From the NCBI RefSeq assembly GCF_001549985.1, contig NZ_LROZ01000008.1, forward strand, positions 62,001 to 126,000: a stretch of 64,000 nucleotides of DNA. Reading direction: 5' to 3'. The DNA is from Myroides odoratus (GTDB taxonomy: Bacteria > Bacteroidota > Bacteroidia > Flavobacteriales > Flavobacteriaceae). Numbering within the stretch: the stretch's first letter is position 1; every line of letters starts with the position of its first letter. This document shows, piece by piece, positions 53,971-63,010 of the stretch. The notes under the pieces were generated by a model. That model saw only the letters and a program-made list of their open reading frames with translations. It was not told the DNA's origin and searched no databases. The position numbers and the translations under genes are program-made.

Positions 53971-56223
53971 TTAAAAAATACTATAACGCACTCCTATAAA
54001 ACCTCGAATCCCTTGTAAAGCGGTGTAGCTATAATCATTCGGTTCAAAGATTACATCCGTTCTCCCTGGAGGAGGGGTAACCCCATTACCAGGTTCTCCA
54101 TACGGATCCCACCATCTAGCAATGGTATCTTCCTTTGGAAGGGTGTTGAATAAATTCTTTACTCCTCCATATACTTGAAAATTATTGCCAAATTTCTTTG
54201 TCACTTGAATATTTGCAATGACAGTCCAAGGAGAATACTCAGGTCTATAATCATTTTCTACGCGTGGCAATCGCATAGGTCCTTTCCAATCTCCAGTTAA
54301 ATCAGCAGTAAATCCATGACCAAAATTATAGCTTGCCAGAACGTTACCCGACCATTTTGGCGAATGATAAATTTGCTCACGTAGGCCATCCTCTTTGCGG
54401 TACACTTCCATATAGGTTGCACCCGCCATTACTTTCAAAGGAAAATCAAACGCCACATCTACATTCAACGAAATACCTTTAGAAATTGCATGCCCATCCA
54501 AGTTAGCATAGATAATTTTAGTCTGATCCGTATCTGTATCTGCATCAATCTTATTCGTGAAATACGTATAGAAGCCGTTGATATCAAAATTAAACGCTCC
54601 AAAATTTGTTGGTACTTTAACGGTATAATTCAAGTTGGCATTGTATGATTTCTCTGGATCTAATGACTCTGCAAAAACAACTTCTCTTGCACCCGTCAAG
54701 GCACGATGGTCTTCCGTAAATACGTTGACAACTCTAAACCCAGTACCAAAACTTGCACGTAAGGCGTGATTGGCATTCGGTGCAAACTTATATCCTACAC
54801 GAGGAGAATGAATACCCCCATGTGTTTTATCGTAATCAAAACGATAGCCTAATAACAATTTATGTTGTTTATTTAACGACCATTCATCTTGTACAAAAAG
54901 GCCTGGAATTGGCGTTTCTTGGGGTTGATTTTTAACTAATCCATTTTCATCATAAATACCTGTTGCTCTCGTATTATCATCATAATAGGTATACTTAAAT
55001 GATCCTCCCACTAACAAACTATGATCCCCTACCGTTTTATCCCAATAGGCTTGAGCAAAAGCTACTTGTTGTTTTGCATCATAGGATTCTGGTCCATACA
55101 TCGAATTTTGATTGTGATAGATATACGAAAATTGAGTATAGATATTTTCGGTCGTAGGTAACTGATACATTCCTATTGCCTCAAAGCGATTTGTAAAAAT
55201 GCTTTCAGCATATACTTCTTCACTTCCTCTATGTTTCTTGCGTTGCCAATTTGTTTCACCTCCCCAACGATCCTCGTAAACATAACGCAAAGCCAAACTA
55301 GCTACTTTATTTTCAGGTCGTTTCAAGCTGAACTTATTAAACAACGAAACGCGTTCTTGTTGCGTTACATCTGTAAATCCATCGCCATTCTTATCTTTTC
55401 GCTCTCCAAATTTGAAGTAATTCCCACCAAAAAGACCATTTACCTTTTTACCCAATTTATAACCTGCTCCTAAGTCGATATTATTCTCTAACCAAGTCGT
55501 AGTAAATGCATCTACACTTAGCTTTGCTGCATGTTCTGGGTCTTTGGTAATTACGTTAATAATACCACCCATCGCTTCAGTTCCATACAAAGAAGACGCC
55601 GGACCTTTCACCACTTCGACACGCTCAATCATATTGGTTGGAATACCAAATAATCCATACACCGTTGACAGCGAAGACACAATAGGCATTCCATCAATCA
55701 AAATCATCGTATAAGGTCCTTCCATTCCATTAATGTGGATATCTCCTGTATTACAAACGTTACAGTTTAATTGTGGCTGTACCCCATTAATCATTTGCAC
55801 AGCATCAAATAGATTCGATGTAGGGTTCTTTTCAAAAAAAGCAGGCGTATAAATTTCTACCGGCGTTACAGCATCCGATTTTAATACTGGTTTTAAAGAA
55901 CCTGAAATCACAATTTCCTCTAAACTCGAGTCTTCTTCTAAGTCAAAATTCAACGTTGCAACTTGTCCTTCTTTTACTGTTACTCGCTTTGATAATTTTT
56001 TAAACCCTACAAAATCAGCATAAACAAGATAAGTACCCAGTTGTACCCCTTCGATTTTATAATTTCCACGGTCATCAGCCGTCGTTCCTTTGGCTGTTTG
56101 TTCAATGACAACACTAGCATATGATAACACCTCCCCTCTTGAGGTAATCTTCCCTTGAATAGTTTGAGCTTCTACTATGCTAGAAAAAACTAGGAGAAAC
56201 AAAAAACTTATTAATACACGCAT
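53971..56223 (-). CDS. TonB-dependent receptor, probably for a metal chelate
   Basis: 750-residue outer-membrane receptor. Signal peptide (1-19), carboxypeptidase-regulatory-like domain (about 21-100; TIQGKITSRGEVLSYASVV), plug (about 115-230), then a barrel that ends in IRGFIGVRYSIF. The plug contains an unusual cysteine pair, Cys154 and Cys157 (LNCNVCNTGDIHINGMEG), and the classic plug end YGTEAMGGIINVITK. It is divergent from a DtxR-family metalloregulator and its -7 box lies in a palindrome, so metal control (Fe or Mn) is likely. Substrate not known. Cotranscribed with a thioredoxin-family gene. Confidence 0.85.
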   Translation of the reverse strand: MRVLISFLFLLVFSSIVEAQTIQGKITSRGEVLSYASVVIEQTAKGTTADDRGNYKIEGVQLGTYLVYADFVGFKKLSKRVTVKEGQVATLNFDLEEDSSLEEIVISGSLKPVLKSDAVTPVEIYTPAFFEKNPTSNLFDAVQMINGVQPQLNCNVCNTGDIHINGMEGPYTMILIDGMPIVSSLSTVYGLFGIPTNMIERVEVVKGPASSLYGTEAMGGIINVITKDPEHAAKLSVDAFTTTWLENNIDLGAGYKLGKKVNGLFGGNYFKFGERKDKNGDGFTDVTQQERVSLFNKFSLKRPENKVASLALRYVYEDRWGGETNWQRKKHRGSEEVYAESIFTNRFEAIGMYQLPTTENIYTQFSYIYHNQNSMYGPESYDAKQQVAFAQAYWDKTVGDHSLLVGGSFKYTYYDDNTRATGIYDENGLVKNQPQETPIPGLFVQDEWSLNKQHKLLLGYRFDYDKTHGGIHSPRVGYKFAPNANHALRASFGTGFRVVNVFTEDHRALTGAREVVFAESLDPEKSYNANLNYTVKVPTNFGAFNFDINGFYTYFTNKIDADTDTDQTKIIYANLDGHAISKGISLNVDVAFDFPLKVMAGATYMEVYRKEDGLREQIYHSPKWSGNVLASYNFGHGFTADLTGDWKGPMRLPRVENDYRPEYSPWTVIANIQVTKKFGNNFQVYGGVKNLFNTLPKEDTIARWWDPYGEPGNGVTPPPGRTDVIFEPNDYSYTALQGIRGFIGVRYSIF

Positions 56224-56254
56224 AAAAAATATTTACTATTGGTTTAAATTAAAA

Positions 56255-56270
56255 TTTAGGCAAAGCTAAA
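56255..56270 (-). promoter_or_regulatory. Putative DtxR-family operator over the TonB receptor -7 box
   Basis: TTTAG-N6-CTAAA inverted repeat (TTTAGGCAAAGCTAAA). On the minus strand its centre contains TAGCTTTG (56261-56268), a TAnnTTTG -7 box for the receptor gene, with the ATG 37 bases on. A bound repressor would block it. Confidence 0.65.
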
Positions 56271-56295
56271 AATATTATTTAAATAAAAAAAGATG

Positions 56296-56303
56296 TAAAT
56301 TTG
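56296..56303 (+). promoter_or_regulatory. -7 promoter element of the dtxR-type gene
   Basis: TAAATTTG. Its TTG end (56301-56303) looks like an upstream start codon in frame but belongs to the promoter. Confidence 0.6.
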
Positions 56304-56324
56304 TATTTTATAAAAAATCACTCC

Positions 56325-56981
56325 ATGCTTACTTATTCAGAAGAAAACTATTTGAAAACTATTTTCCACTTATCACAAGGTGAAGAGGACGGAATTTCTA
56401 CTAATGCGATTGCAGCACGAATAGAGACGAAAGCTTCTTCGGTAACGGATATGATTAAGAAATTAAATGAGAAGAAATTAGTTACGTATCAAAAGTATCA
56501 AGGAGTACGTTTAACAGCAGAAGGTCTTTTAGCTGCAAAAATGATTGTTCGCAAACATCGTTTATGGGAAGTTTTTTTAGTAGATAAATTGGGATTTAGT
56601 TGGGATGAAGTTCATGACGTAGCTGAAGAGCTAGAACATATTAAATCTGAAAAGCTAATTAATAAATTAGAAGCTTATTTAGGTTATCCTACAGAAGACC
56701 CTCACGGAGACCCTATTCCCAATGCAAAAGGAGAGATTAAACAGATTAAAAAGAAATTATTAGCTGAAACAAAAATTCAACAAGCCGTTATTTGTGTAGG
56801 AGTTAAGGATTCCTCAGCTGAATTTTTACAATATTTAGATAAGCAAAAAATCGCTTTAGGCAGTGAAATTGTCATTTTAGAGATTGAACCTTTTGATCAA
56901 TCGTTTTTAATTGAGATCAATGGTACTAAAATAACGATTACCAAAAAGATTGCTAACAATCTTTTTGTTCAACTGAAATAA
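56325..56981 (+). CDS. DtxR/MntR-family metal-dependent repressor
   Basis: 218 residues. N-terminal winged helix (LTYSEENYLKTIFHLS; recognition region in KASSVTDMIKKLNEKKLV), metal-binding dimer domain (about 75-140; HRLWEVFLVDKLG, EELEHI and the PTEDPHGDPIP loop with metal-ligand His), and a C-terminal FeoA/SH3-like domain (about 148-218). The three-domain form favours a DtxR/IdeR-like protein, though Bacteroidota members are often called MntR; Fe versus Mn cannot be decided. Start is the ATG at 56325, because the in-frame TTG at 56301 is inside the -7 box. Divergent from the receptor it probably controls. Confidence 0.9.
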   Translation: MLTYSEENYLKTIFHLSQGEEDGISTNAIAARIETKASSVTDMIKKLNEKKLVTYQKYQGVRLTAEGLLAAKMIVRKHRLWEVFLVDKLGFSWDEVHDVAEELEHIKSEKLINKLEAYLGYPTEDPHGDPIPNAKGEIKQIKKKLLAETKIQQAVICVGVKDSSAEFLQYLDKQKIALGSEIVILEIEPFDQSFLIEINGTKITITKKIANNLFVQLK

Positions 56982-56985
56982 TAGC

Positions 56986-57013
56986 AAGGCTTACTCACCA
57001 GTAAGCTTTTTTT
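56986..57013 (+). terminator. Terminator of the dtxR-type gene
   Basis: GCTTACT, 4-base loop, AGTAAGC, T7. A second hairpin (AAAAAGATTG/CAATCTTTTT, 56943-56966) lies in the last codons of the gene. Confidence 0.8.
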
Positions 57014-57037
57014 ATTAAGCCACTCAAAACTAGCAAT

Positions 57038-58102
57038 ATGAGCCAATTATTTAGCCCACTTCGATTGAAAAATCATACCTTAAAAAACAGAATTATTGTT
57101 TCACCTATGTGTCAATATACCGCTACGGATGGTTTTGCCACAGATTGGCATCTCGTTCACCTAGGTCAATTTGCCACTGGACAAGCTGCTGCTATCATTC
57201 AAGAAGCAACCGCAGTTGTTCCTGAAGGGCGAATCACGTATGGGGATTTAGGTATTTGGTCAGATGAACATATCGCTAAATTACAACAGATTACACAATT
57301 CATTCGAGAACAAAACTGTATTCCGGGTATTCAGTTAGCGCATGCAGGACGCAAAGCTAGTTGTGAAAAACCGTGGATTAGCAGAGATCAAATCGCGCCA
57401 GACCATCAAAATGGGTGGCAAACAGTTGGCGCCTCAACGATTCCCTTTCACACCAAAGATCATCCACCAGTTGCCTTAACAAAAGAGGAAATTCAACAAA
57501 CAGTAGAAGCCTTTAAACAAGCCGCTCTACGCGCGATACAAGCTGGTTATGAAATTATTGAGCTACACGGAGCGCATGGCTACCTCATTCATCAATTCTT
57601 TTCCCCCTTAATCAACAATAGAACGGATGAATACGGTGGAAGTTTTGAGCATAGAATTCGATTTCTACTAGAAATTGTTGACGCCATTCAACCACTGTTA
57701 ACAACGCAAAGTTTATGGGTTAGAATATCAGCAACCGATTGGGCAGAGGGCGGTTGGACTATTGAAGAAAGCGTGGAGCTCGCTAAAATATTACAAGAAA
57801 AAGGGGTTGAAGTGATTGATGTAAGCACAGGTGGTGGAGTAAGAGAACAAAAAATCACAACGGGACCAAATTATCAAGTGCCTTTTGCCGCACAAATTAA
57901 AAACAATACAACTTTGGTTGTGGGAGCTGTTGGAGAAATCAAAACGGGGCCACAAGCTGAAGCTATTTTACAACAAAACGAAGCGGATTTGATTTTTATC
58001 GCCCGCGAATTTTTAAGAGATCCTCATTTTGTTATGACCGCATCACGTCAACTCCAAGTCGAGATTCCGTGGGCTCCCCAATATGAGAGAGGAAAAGAAT
58101 AA
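57038..58102 (+). CDS. NADH:flavin oxidoreductase of the Old Yellow Enzyme family, YqjM/NamA class
   Basis: 354-residue FMN enzyme with a TIM barrel that reduces activated C=C bonds or nitro groups using NAD(P)H. Class markers: PMCQY with Cys25 (the redox-tuning cysteine of YqjM), HAGRKAS, the His/His substrate pair in ELHGAHGYLIHQFFSP, and the arginine-finger region near the C-terminus (IAREFLRDPHF). Followed after 22 bases by an MFS exporter, likely the same operon. Physiological substrate unknown. Confidence 0.92.
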   Translation: MSQLFSPLRLKNHTLKNRIIVSPMCQYTATDGFATDWHLVHLGQFATGQAAAIIQEATAVVPEGRITYGDLGIWSDEHIAKLQQITQFIREQNCIPGIQLAHAGRKASCEKPWISRDQIAPDHQNGWQTVGASTIPFHTKDHPPVALTKEEIQQTVEAFKQAALRAIQAGYEIIELHGAHGYLIHQFFSPLINNRTDEYGGSFEHRIRFLLEIVDAIQPLLTTQSLWVRISATDWAEGGWTIEESVELAKILQEKGVEVIDVSTGGGVREQKITTGPNYQVPFAAQIKNNTTLVVGAVGEIKTGPQAEAILQQNEADLIFIAREFLRDPHFVMTASRQLQVEIPWAPQYERGKE

Positions 58103-58124
58103 TTAAATTTTAGAACTATATTCA

Positions 58125-59297
58125 ATGAATAAAAGCTTATTAGCCCTAGCTGTTGGTGGATTAGCCATCGGTATGACCGAATTTTCGATGATGGGTCTTT
58201 TACCTGAAATCGCTAAGGACTTACAGATATCCATTCCAAAAGCAGGAAATTTTATATCAACCTATGCCCTTGGTGTGGTCGTTGGTGCACCTTTATTGGT
58301 CATGTCATCCAACAAATTTGCTCCACACAAAGTATTAATGGCTCTCATGCTATTATTTTCCGTTTTTCATGTGCTCTTTGTACTATCTCCTTCCTATCCT
58401 ACCCTTATTGCAACCCGCTTTATGTCGGGCTTACCACATGGTGCCTTTTTTGGTGTAGGATCTGTAGTAGCTACTCAATTGGCTCAAAAAGGAAAGGAAG
58501 CACAAGCTGTTTCCATTATGTTTGCTGGATTAACAACAGCCAACCTAGCAGGAGTTCCCTTAAGTACCTGGATTGGTCAACATTATTCATGGCGTGAAGC
58601 CTATGCGTTAATTGCTTCTTTAGGCGTAATAACTACACTAGCCATTTACTTTTGGATTCCAAAACTACAAGCCGATACTACCACAAATACCAAAAAGCAA
58701 ATGGCCTTTTTCAAAACCCCTCTTGCTTGGATTTTAGTAGCGCTAATTTCCATTGGAACGGGTGGTTTATTCGCGTGGATCAGCTACATCGCTCCAATGA
58801 TGACTAATATTGCCTTAATCCCTGATGTGAATATTCCCATTATTATGACCTTGGTTGGGTTGGGGATGTTTCTCGGTAATTTTGTTGGAGGAAAGATTGC
58901 AGATACCTTTTCTCCTGCCAAAGCCGTTATTTTTTCATTCTCCTTAATGGCCGTATGTTTAGTTGTGGTTTATTATACCGTTCATATTCAATGGATGGCA
59001 TATGCCATGTCATTAGTAACTGGGTTAGTTGCCTTTACCATAGGATCTCCGCTACAAATGTTATTGATCAAAAATGCGAAAGGATCAGAAATGTTAGCGG
59101 CATCTGCTGGACAGGCCTGCTTTAACATCGGTAATGCGCTTGGCGCTTTTCTAGGGGGTATTCCTATTACGATGGGGTTTGGTTATAATTCACCCGAATG
59201 GGTAGGCGCCGGAATGGCCTTATGTGGCGCCATGTTAGCCTATCTATTTATTCAATATAAAAAAAGAGAAGAATCTTTGCCACAAGAAATTCAGTAG
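58125..59297 (+). CDS. MFS transporter (DHA1 family, drug/sugar-efflux type)
   Basis: 390 residues with about 12 hydrophobic segments. The N-terminus GLAIGMTEFSMMGLLPEIA and the GxLaDrfGrr-like loop (here APLLVMSSNKFAPHKVL, weak) match AraJ/YdhP-type efflux proteins; the fifth-helix efflux motif region reads LTTANLAGVPLSTWIG. Probable operon with the upstream OYE reductase, perhaps handling the same class of electrophilic compounds (inference). Confidence 0.85.
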   Translation: MNKSLLALAVGGLAIGMTEFSMMGLLPEIAKDLQISIPKAGNFISTYALGVVVGAPLLVMSSNKFAPHKVLMALMLLFSVFHVLFVLSPSYPTLIATRFMSGLPHGAFFGVGSVVATQLAQKGKEAQAVSIMFAGLTTANLAGVPLSTWIGQHYSWREAYALIASLGVITTLAIYFWIPKLQADTTTNTKKQMAFFKTPLAWILVALISIGTGGLFAWISYIAPMMTNIALIPDVNIPIIMTLVGLGMFLGNFVGGKIADTFSPAKAVIFSFSLMAVCLVVVYYTVHIQWMAYAMSLVTGLVAFTIGSPLQMLLIKNAKGSEMLAASAGQACFNIGNALGAFLGGIPITMGFGYNSPEWVGAGMALCGAMLAYLFIQYKKREESLPQEIQ

Positions 59298-59346
59298 TTT
59301 ACACTACATTCTTAAAGCAAAAGACCTCCGATTCACAATAAGTTTA

Positions 59347-59354
59347 TAAATTTG
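59347..59354 (+). promoter_or_regulatory. -7 promoter element of aspS
   Basis: TAAATTTG, 18 bases before the aspS ATG. Confidence 0.5.
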
Positions 59355-59372
59355 CAGAAATAATTTTTTACC

Positions 59373-61124
59373 ATGTATAGAACTCATACTTGTGGAGCAT
59401 TAAGTGCTTCTGATATAAATACAACAGTTACCCTTTCAGGTTGGGTGAGTAAACACCGTGATAAAGGTTTTATGATTTGGGTTGATTTACGCGATCGTTA
59501 TGGTATTACACAATTGATCTTTGATGCGGAGAGAACAGACAAAACTGTTTTTGAAACAGCTAAAAACTTAGGTCGTGAGTATGTAATTCAAGTAACGGGA
59601 ACTGTAATTGAACGCACATCAAAAAATCCGAATATGCCAACTGGGGATATTGAGATTTTAGTAGAGTCACTAACAATTTTAAACGAATCAAGTGTTCCAC
59701 CTTTCACTATTGAAGATGAAACAGATGGTGGAGAAGATATTCGAATGAAATATCGCTACTTGGATATTCGTAGAAATCCAGTAAAAAACAGTTTACTTTT
59801 CAGACATAAAGTAGCACAGGAAGTGAGAAATTACCTTTCTGCTCAAGACTTCTGTGAAGTAGAAACTCCTTATTTAATTAGCTCTACACCTGAAGGAGCT
59901 CGCGACTTTATCGTACCTTCTCGTATGAATCCAGGTCAATTCTACGCATTACCCCAATCACCACAAACGTTTAAACAATTGTTGATGGTAGGTGGTATGG
60001 ATCGTTACTTCCAAATCGTAAGATGTTTCCGCGATGAGGATTTACGTGCAGATAGACAACCTGAATTTACGCAAATTGACTGTGAGATGGCTTTCGTAGA
60101 TCAAGAAGATGTCATGGACACTTTTGAAGGAATGACCAAACATTTGTTGAAATCGATTCACGGCGTTGAAATTGACGAATTTCCAAGAATGACATATGAA
60201 GAAGCGATGCGTACGTATGGTAATGATAAACCAGATATTCGTTTCGGAATGAAATTCGGCGAATTAAATGCAGTAGCTCAACACAAAGACTTTGGTGTTT
60301 TCAACAGCGCTGAATTAGTAGTTGGTATTGCCGTTCCTGGTGGAGCAGCTTATACAAGAAAAGAAATTGACGCTTTAATTGACTGGGTAAAACGCCCTCA
60401 AGTTGGAGCCTCAGGTATGGTATATTGTAAATGTGAAGCTGATGGTTCATTCAAATCTTCTGTAGATAAATTCTATGACCAAGAAGATTTAAAACAATGG
60501 GCAGCTGTTACAGGTGCACAAGCAGGAGATATTATTTTGGTTCTTTCGGGTCCTGCAAATAAAACAAGAGCGCAATTAAGTGCACTTCGCATGGAGTTAG
60601 GAAATCGTTTAGGTTTGAGAAAATCTGACGAATTTGCTCCATTATGGGTAATTGATTTCCCATTATTTGAGTGGGATGAAGAATCAGGACGTTATTTTGC
60701 CATGCACCACCCATTTACATCACCGAAGAAAGAAGATATCGCTTTATTAGATACGGATCCAGGTAAAGTACGTGCAAATGCTTACGATATGGTGTTAAAT
60801 GGAAATGAAATTGGTGGAGGTTCTATTCGTATTCACGATAAACCAACGCAAGAATTGATGTTTAAACACTTAGGTTTCTCTAAAGAAGAAGCAGAAAAAC
60901 AATTTGGTTTCTTACTAAATGCATTCCAATACGGGGCACCACCGCACGGAGGATTGGCTTTCGGATTAGACCGTTTAGTTGCTATTTTAGGAGGACAAGA
61001 AACGATTCGAGATTTCATTGCTTTCCCTAAAAACAACTCTGGAAGAGACGTGATGATTGACGCACCAAGTGCTATCCGCCCTGAACAATTAGAAGAATTA
61101 CACATCGCTATCAAAGCGGAATAA
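59373..61124 (+). CDS. aspS: Aspartyl-tRNA synthetase, bacterial type
   Basis: 583-residue class II synthetase charging tRNA with aspartate. An OB-fold anticodon domain (about 1-110; [15 protein letters not shown]) precedes the catalytic core with motif 2 ([20 protein letters not shown]) and motif 3 ([15 protein letters not shown]). The bacterial GAD insertion lies at about 280-415. Length is normal for the bacterial type. The window shows no gatCAB genes, so discriminating versus non-discriminating character is not assessed. Confidence 0.97.
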   Translation: MYRTHTCGALSASDINTTVTLSGWVSKHRDKGFMIWVDLRDRYGITQLIFDAERTDKTVFETAKNLGREYVIQVTGTVIERTSKNPNMPTGDIEILVESLTILNESSVPPFTIEDETDGGEDIRMKYRYLDIRRNPVKNSLLFRHKVAQEVRNYLSAQDFCEVETPYLISSTPEGARDFIVPSRMNPGQFYALPQSPQTFKQLLMVGGMDRYFQIVRCFRDEDLRADRQPEFTQIDCEMAFVDQEDVMDTFEGMTKHLLKSIHGVEIDEFPRMTYEEAMRTYGNDKPDIRFGMKFGELNAVAQHKDFGVFNSAELVVGIAVPGGAAYTRKEIDALIDWVKRPQVGASGMVYCKCEADGSFKSSVDKFYDQEDLKQWAAVTGAQAGDIILVLSGPANKTRAQLSALRMELGNRLGLRKSDEFAPLWVIDFPLFEWDEESGRYFAMHHPFTSPKKEDIALLDTDPGKVRANAYDMVLNGNEIGGGSIRIHDKPTQELMFKHLGFSKEEAEKQFGFLLNAFQYGAPPHGGLAFGLDRLVAILGGQETIRDFIAFPKNNSGRDVMIDAPSAIRPEQLEELHIAIKAE

Positions 61125-61128
61125 TAAC

Positions 61129-61162
61129 AAAAAAACGGGAACTTTAAAGTTCCCGTTTTTTT
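61129..61162. terminator. Bidirectional terminator between aspS and the GNAT gene
   Basis: ACGGGAACTTT / AAAGTTCCCGT, an 11-bp perfect palindrome flanked by seven A and seven T. Confidence 0.9.
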
Positions 61163-61661
61163 ATTGCTTTATTTGATATAGAACGGCTTCTTCACCCTCT
61201 AGTACTATATCTTGCTCATAAGTAAGCCCAAGTTTCTCTAAAACGCATATAGAAGCGATATTGGCTTTCATCGCTCGACCAATAATACAAGCTAATCCCA
61301 ATTGATCAAATCCTATTCTCAAACAAGCTTCAGCACTTTCTGTTGCATATCCTTTTCCCCATTCTTCTTCAAAAAAGCGAAAACCGATATCTGTTTGCTG
61401 GGTATCCCCATCATACTTTAAACCACACCAACCGATAAATTGTCCAGAATCCTTTAAGATAACCGCCCATCGTCCATATCCATTAAGCTTATAATCATTG
61501 TAATTTTCTAAAAATTCTTTGGCTTCTTCTACGGTTGCAAAAGCTGTATTACCTGTATAGCGAATTACATTGGGATTTGCATTTAATGCATAGAATGACT
61601 GTGCATCTGTTGGTTGCAATTCTCGAAGTAACAATCTCGGTGTTTCAGCGATTAATTTCAT
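61161..61661 (-). CDS. GNAT-family N-acetyltransferase (RimJ/RimL-like)
   Basis: 166 residues. Starts with ETPRLLLRELQPTDAQSFYALN, typical of the RimJ/RimL-like acetyltransferase_3 group. The acetyl-CoA-binding region is EEWGKGYATESAEACLRIGF (about 91-110), with a late GRAMKANIASICVLEKLGL. The substrate may be a protein N-terminus or a small amine and cannot be predicted. Located 18 bases after pth, likely cotranscribed. Confidence 0.87.
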   Translation of the reverse strand: MKLIAETPRLLLRELQPTDAQSFYALNANPNVIRYTGNTAFATVEEAKEFLENYNDYKLNGYGRWAVILKDSGQFIGWCGLKYDGDTQQTDIGFRFFEEEWGKGYATESAEACLRIGFDQLGLACIIGRAMKANIASICVLEKLGLTYEQDIVLEGEEAVLYQIKQ

Positions 61662-61679
61662 CTGGGTTCCTGAAAAAGG

Positions 61680-62246
61680 CTATTTGCCGTTATAGGTATT
61701 CATTGCATTATTCAATCCGCCTAAAGCAAACTCCTGAATGGCCTTAGAAGACGTTTCTAAGCGTTCTACAAGCTTTTGTTTCTCCTCTTCATCCCATTCA
61801 CCCAAAACATAATCCACTTGCTGTCCTTTCTTAAATTCATCGCTAATTCCAAATCGAAAACGAGGGTAATTGGTATTATTCAATACCGCCTGAATATTCT
61901 TCAATCCATTGTGTCCTCCATCAGATCCTTTAGCCTTAATGCGAAGAGCACCAAAAGGAATATTCAAATCATCCGTAACGACTAAGATATTTTCCAATGG
62001 AATATTTTCTTTTTGCATCCAATACTGAACAGCCTTACCGCTTAAATTCATATATGTATTGGGTTTAAGCAAAAGTAACGTTCTTCCTTTTACCTTAACT
62101 TCTGCAAGACTTCCCAATTTTACGGTTTGCCAATCTCCGCCCAAATCACGAGCTACTTGATCAACAATTTTAAATCCAATATTATGACGCGTATGAATAT
62201 ATTCAGCACCTATATTTCCCAATCCTACAATTAAAAACTTCTTCAT
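61680..62246 (-). CDS. pth: Peptidyl-tRNA hydrolase
   Basis: 188 residues. Releases peptides from prematurely dropped peptidyl-tRNA. Signature regions: VGLGNIGAEYIHTRHNIGFKIVD (Asn10 and His20 area), LLKPNTYMNLSGKAV (Asn), VTDDLNIPFGALRIKAKGSDGGHNG (Asp and Asn). Its place beside rplY and prs is a common bacterial arrangement. A terminator separates it from rplY, so it needs its own promoter. Confidence 0.96.
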   Translation of the reverse strand: MKKFLIVGLGNIGAEYIHTRHNIGFKIVDQVARDLGGDWQTVKLGSLAEVKVKGRTLLLLKPNTYMNLSGKAVQYWMQKENIPLENILVVTDDLNIPFGALRIKAKGSDGGHNGLKNIQAVLNNTNYPRFRFGISDEFKKGQQVDYVLGEWDEEEKQKLVERLETSSKAIQEFALGGLNNAMNTYNGK

Positions 62247-62317
62247 GGTATGATGTTACTAATTTTCAAGGTACAAAAATAACGCAAACGCAAGACATTC
62301 CATAAGTTATTTGACCA

Positions 62318-62352
62318 AATAAAAAAAGCGCCTGTAAAAATACAGGCGCTTT
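62318..62352 (-). terminator. Terminator of the prs-rplY operon
   Basis: AAAGCGCCTGTA, AAAA loop, TACAGGCGCTTT, with a T run on the minus strand, 24 bases past the rplY stop. Confidence 0.88.
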
Positions 62353-62375
62353 CAAACAATATATATTGACTATAA

Positions 62376-62984
62376 TTATTTTTTCTTTGAAGGAGCTTTT
62401 GCTGCTTTCGCTGCTTCTTGAGCTGCTTTCATCGCTGCACGAGAAATTCTCACTTGACAAACTACTGTGTTGTCTGGGTGTAATAATTTGTAGTTATCAG
62501 TTGTAATATCTGTAACATATAATTTATTACCCATTTCTAAGTTAGAAATATTTACTTCTACGAAGTCAGGTAAGTTAGCTGGTAAAGCTCTTACTTTTAA
62601 TTTACGGTTGTTGATGTTTAAAACACCTCCAGCCATAACTCCTTTTGAGTTACCTGCGATTTTGATAGGCACTTCTAAAGTGATTTCTTTATCGTCGAAT
62701 AATTGGTAGAAATCGATGTGTAAGATTTTGTCAGATACCGGGTGGAACTGAATATCTTGTAAAATTGCATTGATTTTTTTACCACCTTCTAATTCAATCA
62801 CAACAGTGTGTACATTAGGAGTGTAAACTAAACTTTTAAATGCTTTCTCTTCTGCTGTGAAGTGGATTGCTGATTGTTCTCCTCCGTATACTACGCAAGG
62901 AACCATTCCAGCATTACGTAAGGCTTTAGTAGACACTTTACCTACGCTTTCTCTTTCTGATCCTTTAATTGTAATTGATTTCAT
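62376..62984 (-). CDS. rplY: 50S ribosomal protein L25/general stress protein Ctc
   Basis: 202 residues, the long CTC form. The N-terminal 5S-rRNA-binding L25 domain (about 1-90; [21 protein letters not shown]) is followed by a beta-barrel TL5 domain (about 95-180). The tail is Ala/Lys-rich (about 183-202) and ends in KKK, suited to RNA contact. Transcribed from prs, 26 bases upstream. Confidence 0.95.
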   Translation of the reverse strand: MKSITIKGSERESVGKVSTKALRNAGMVPCVVYGGEQSAIHFTAEEKAFKSLVYTPNVHTVVIELEGGKKINAILQDIQFHPVSDKILHIDFYQLFDDKEITLEVPIKIAGNSKGVMAGGVLNINNRKLKVRALPANLPDFVEVNISNLEMGNKLYVTDITTDNYKLLHPDNTVVCQVRISRAAMKAAQEAAKAAKAPSKKK

Positions 62985-63010
62985 TACTTTAAATATTTAG
63001 TATTAATAAT

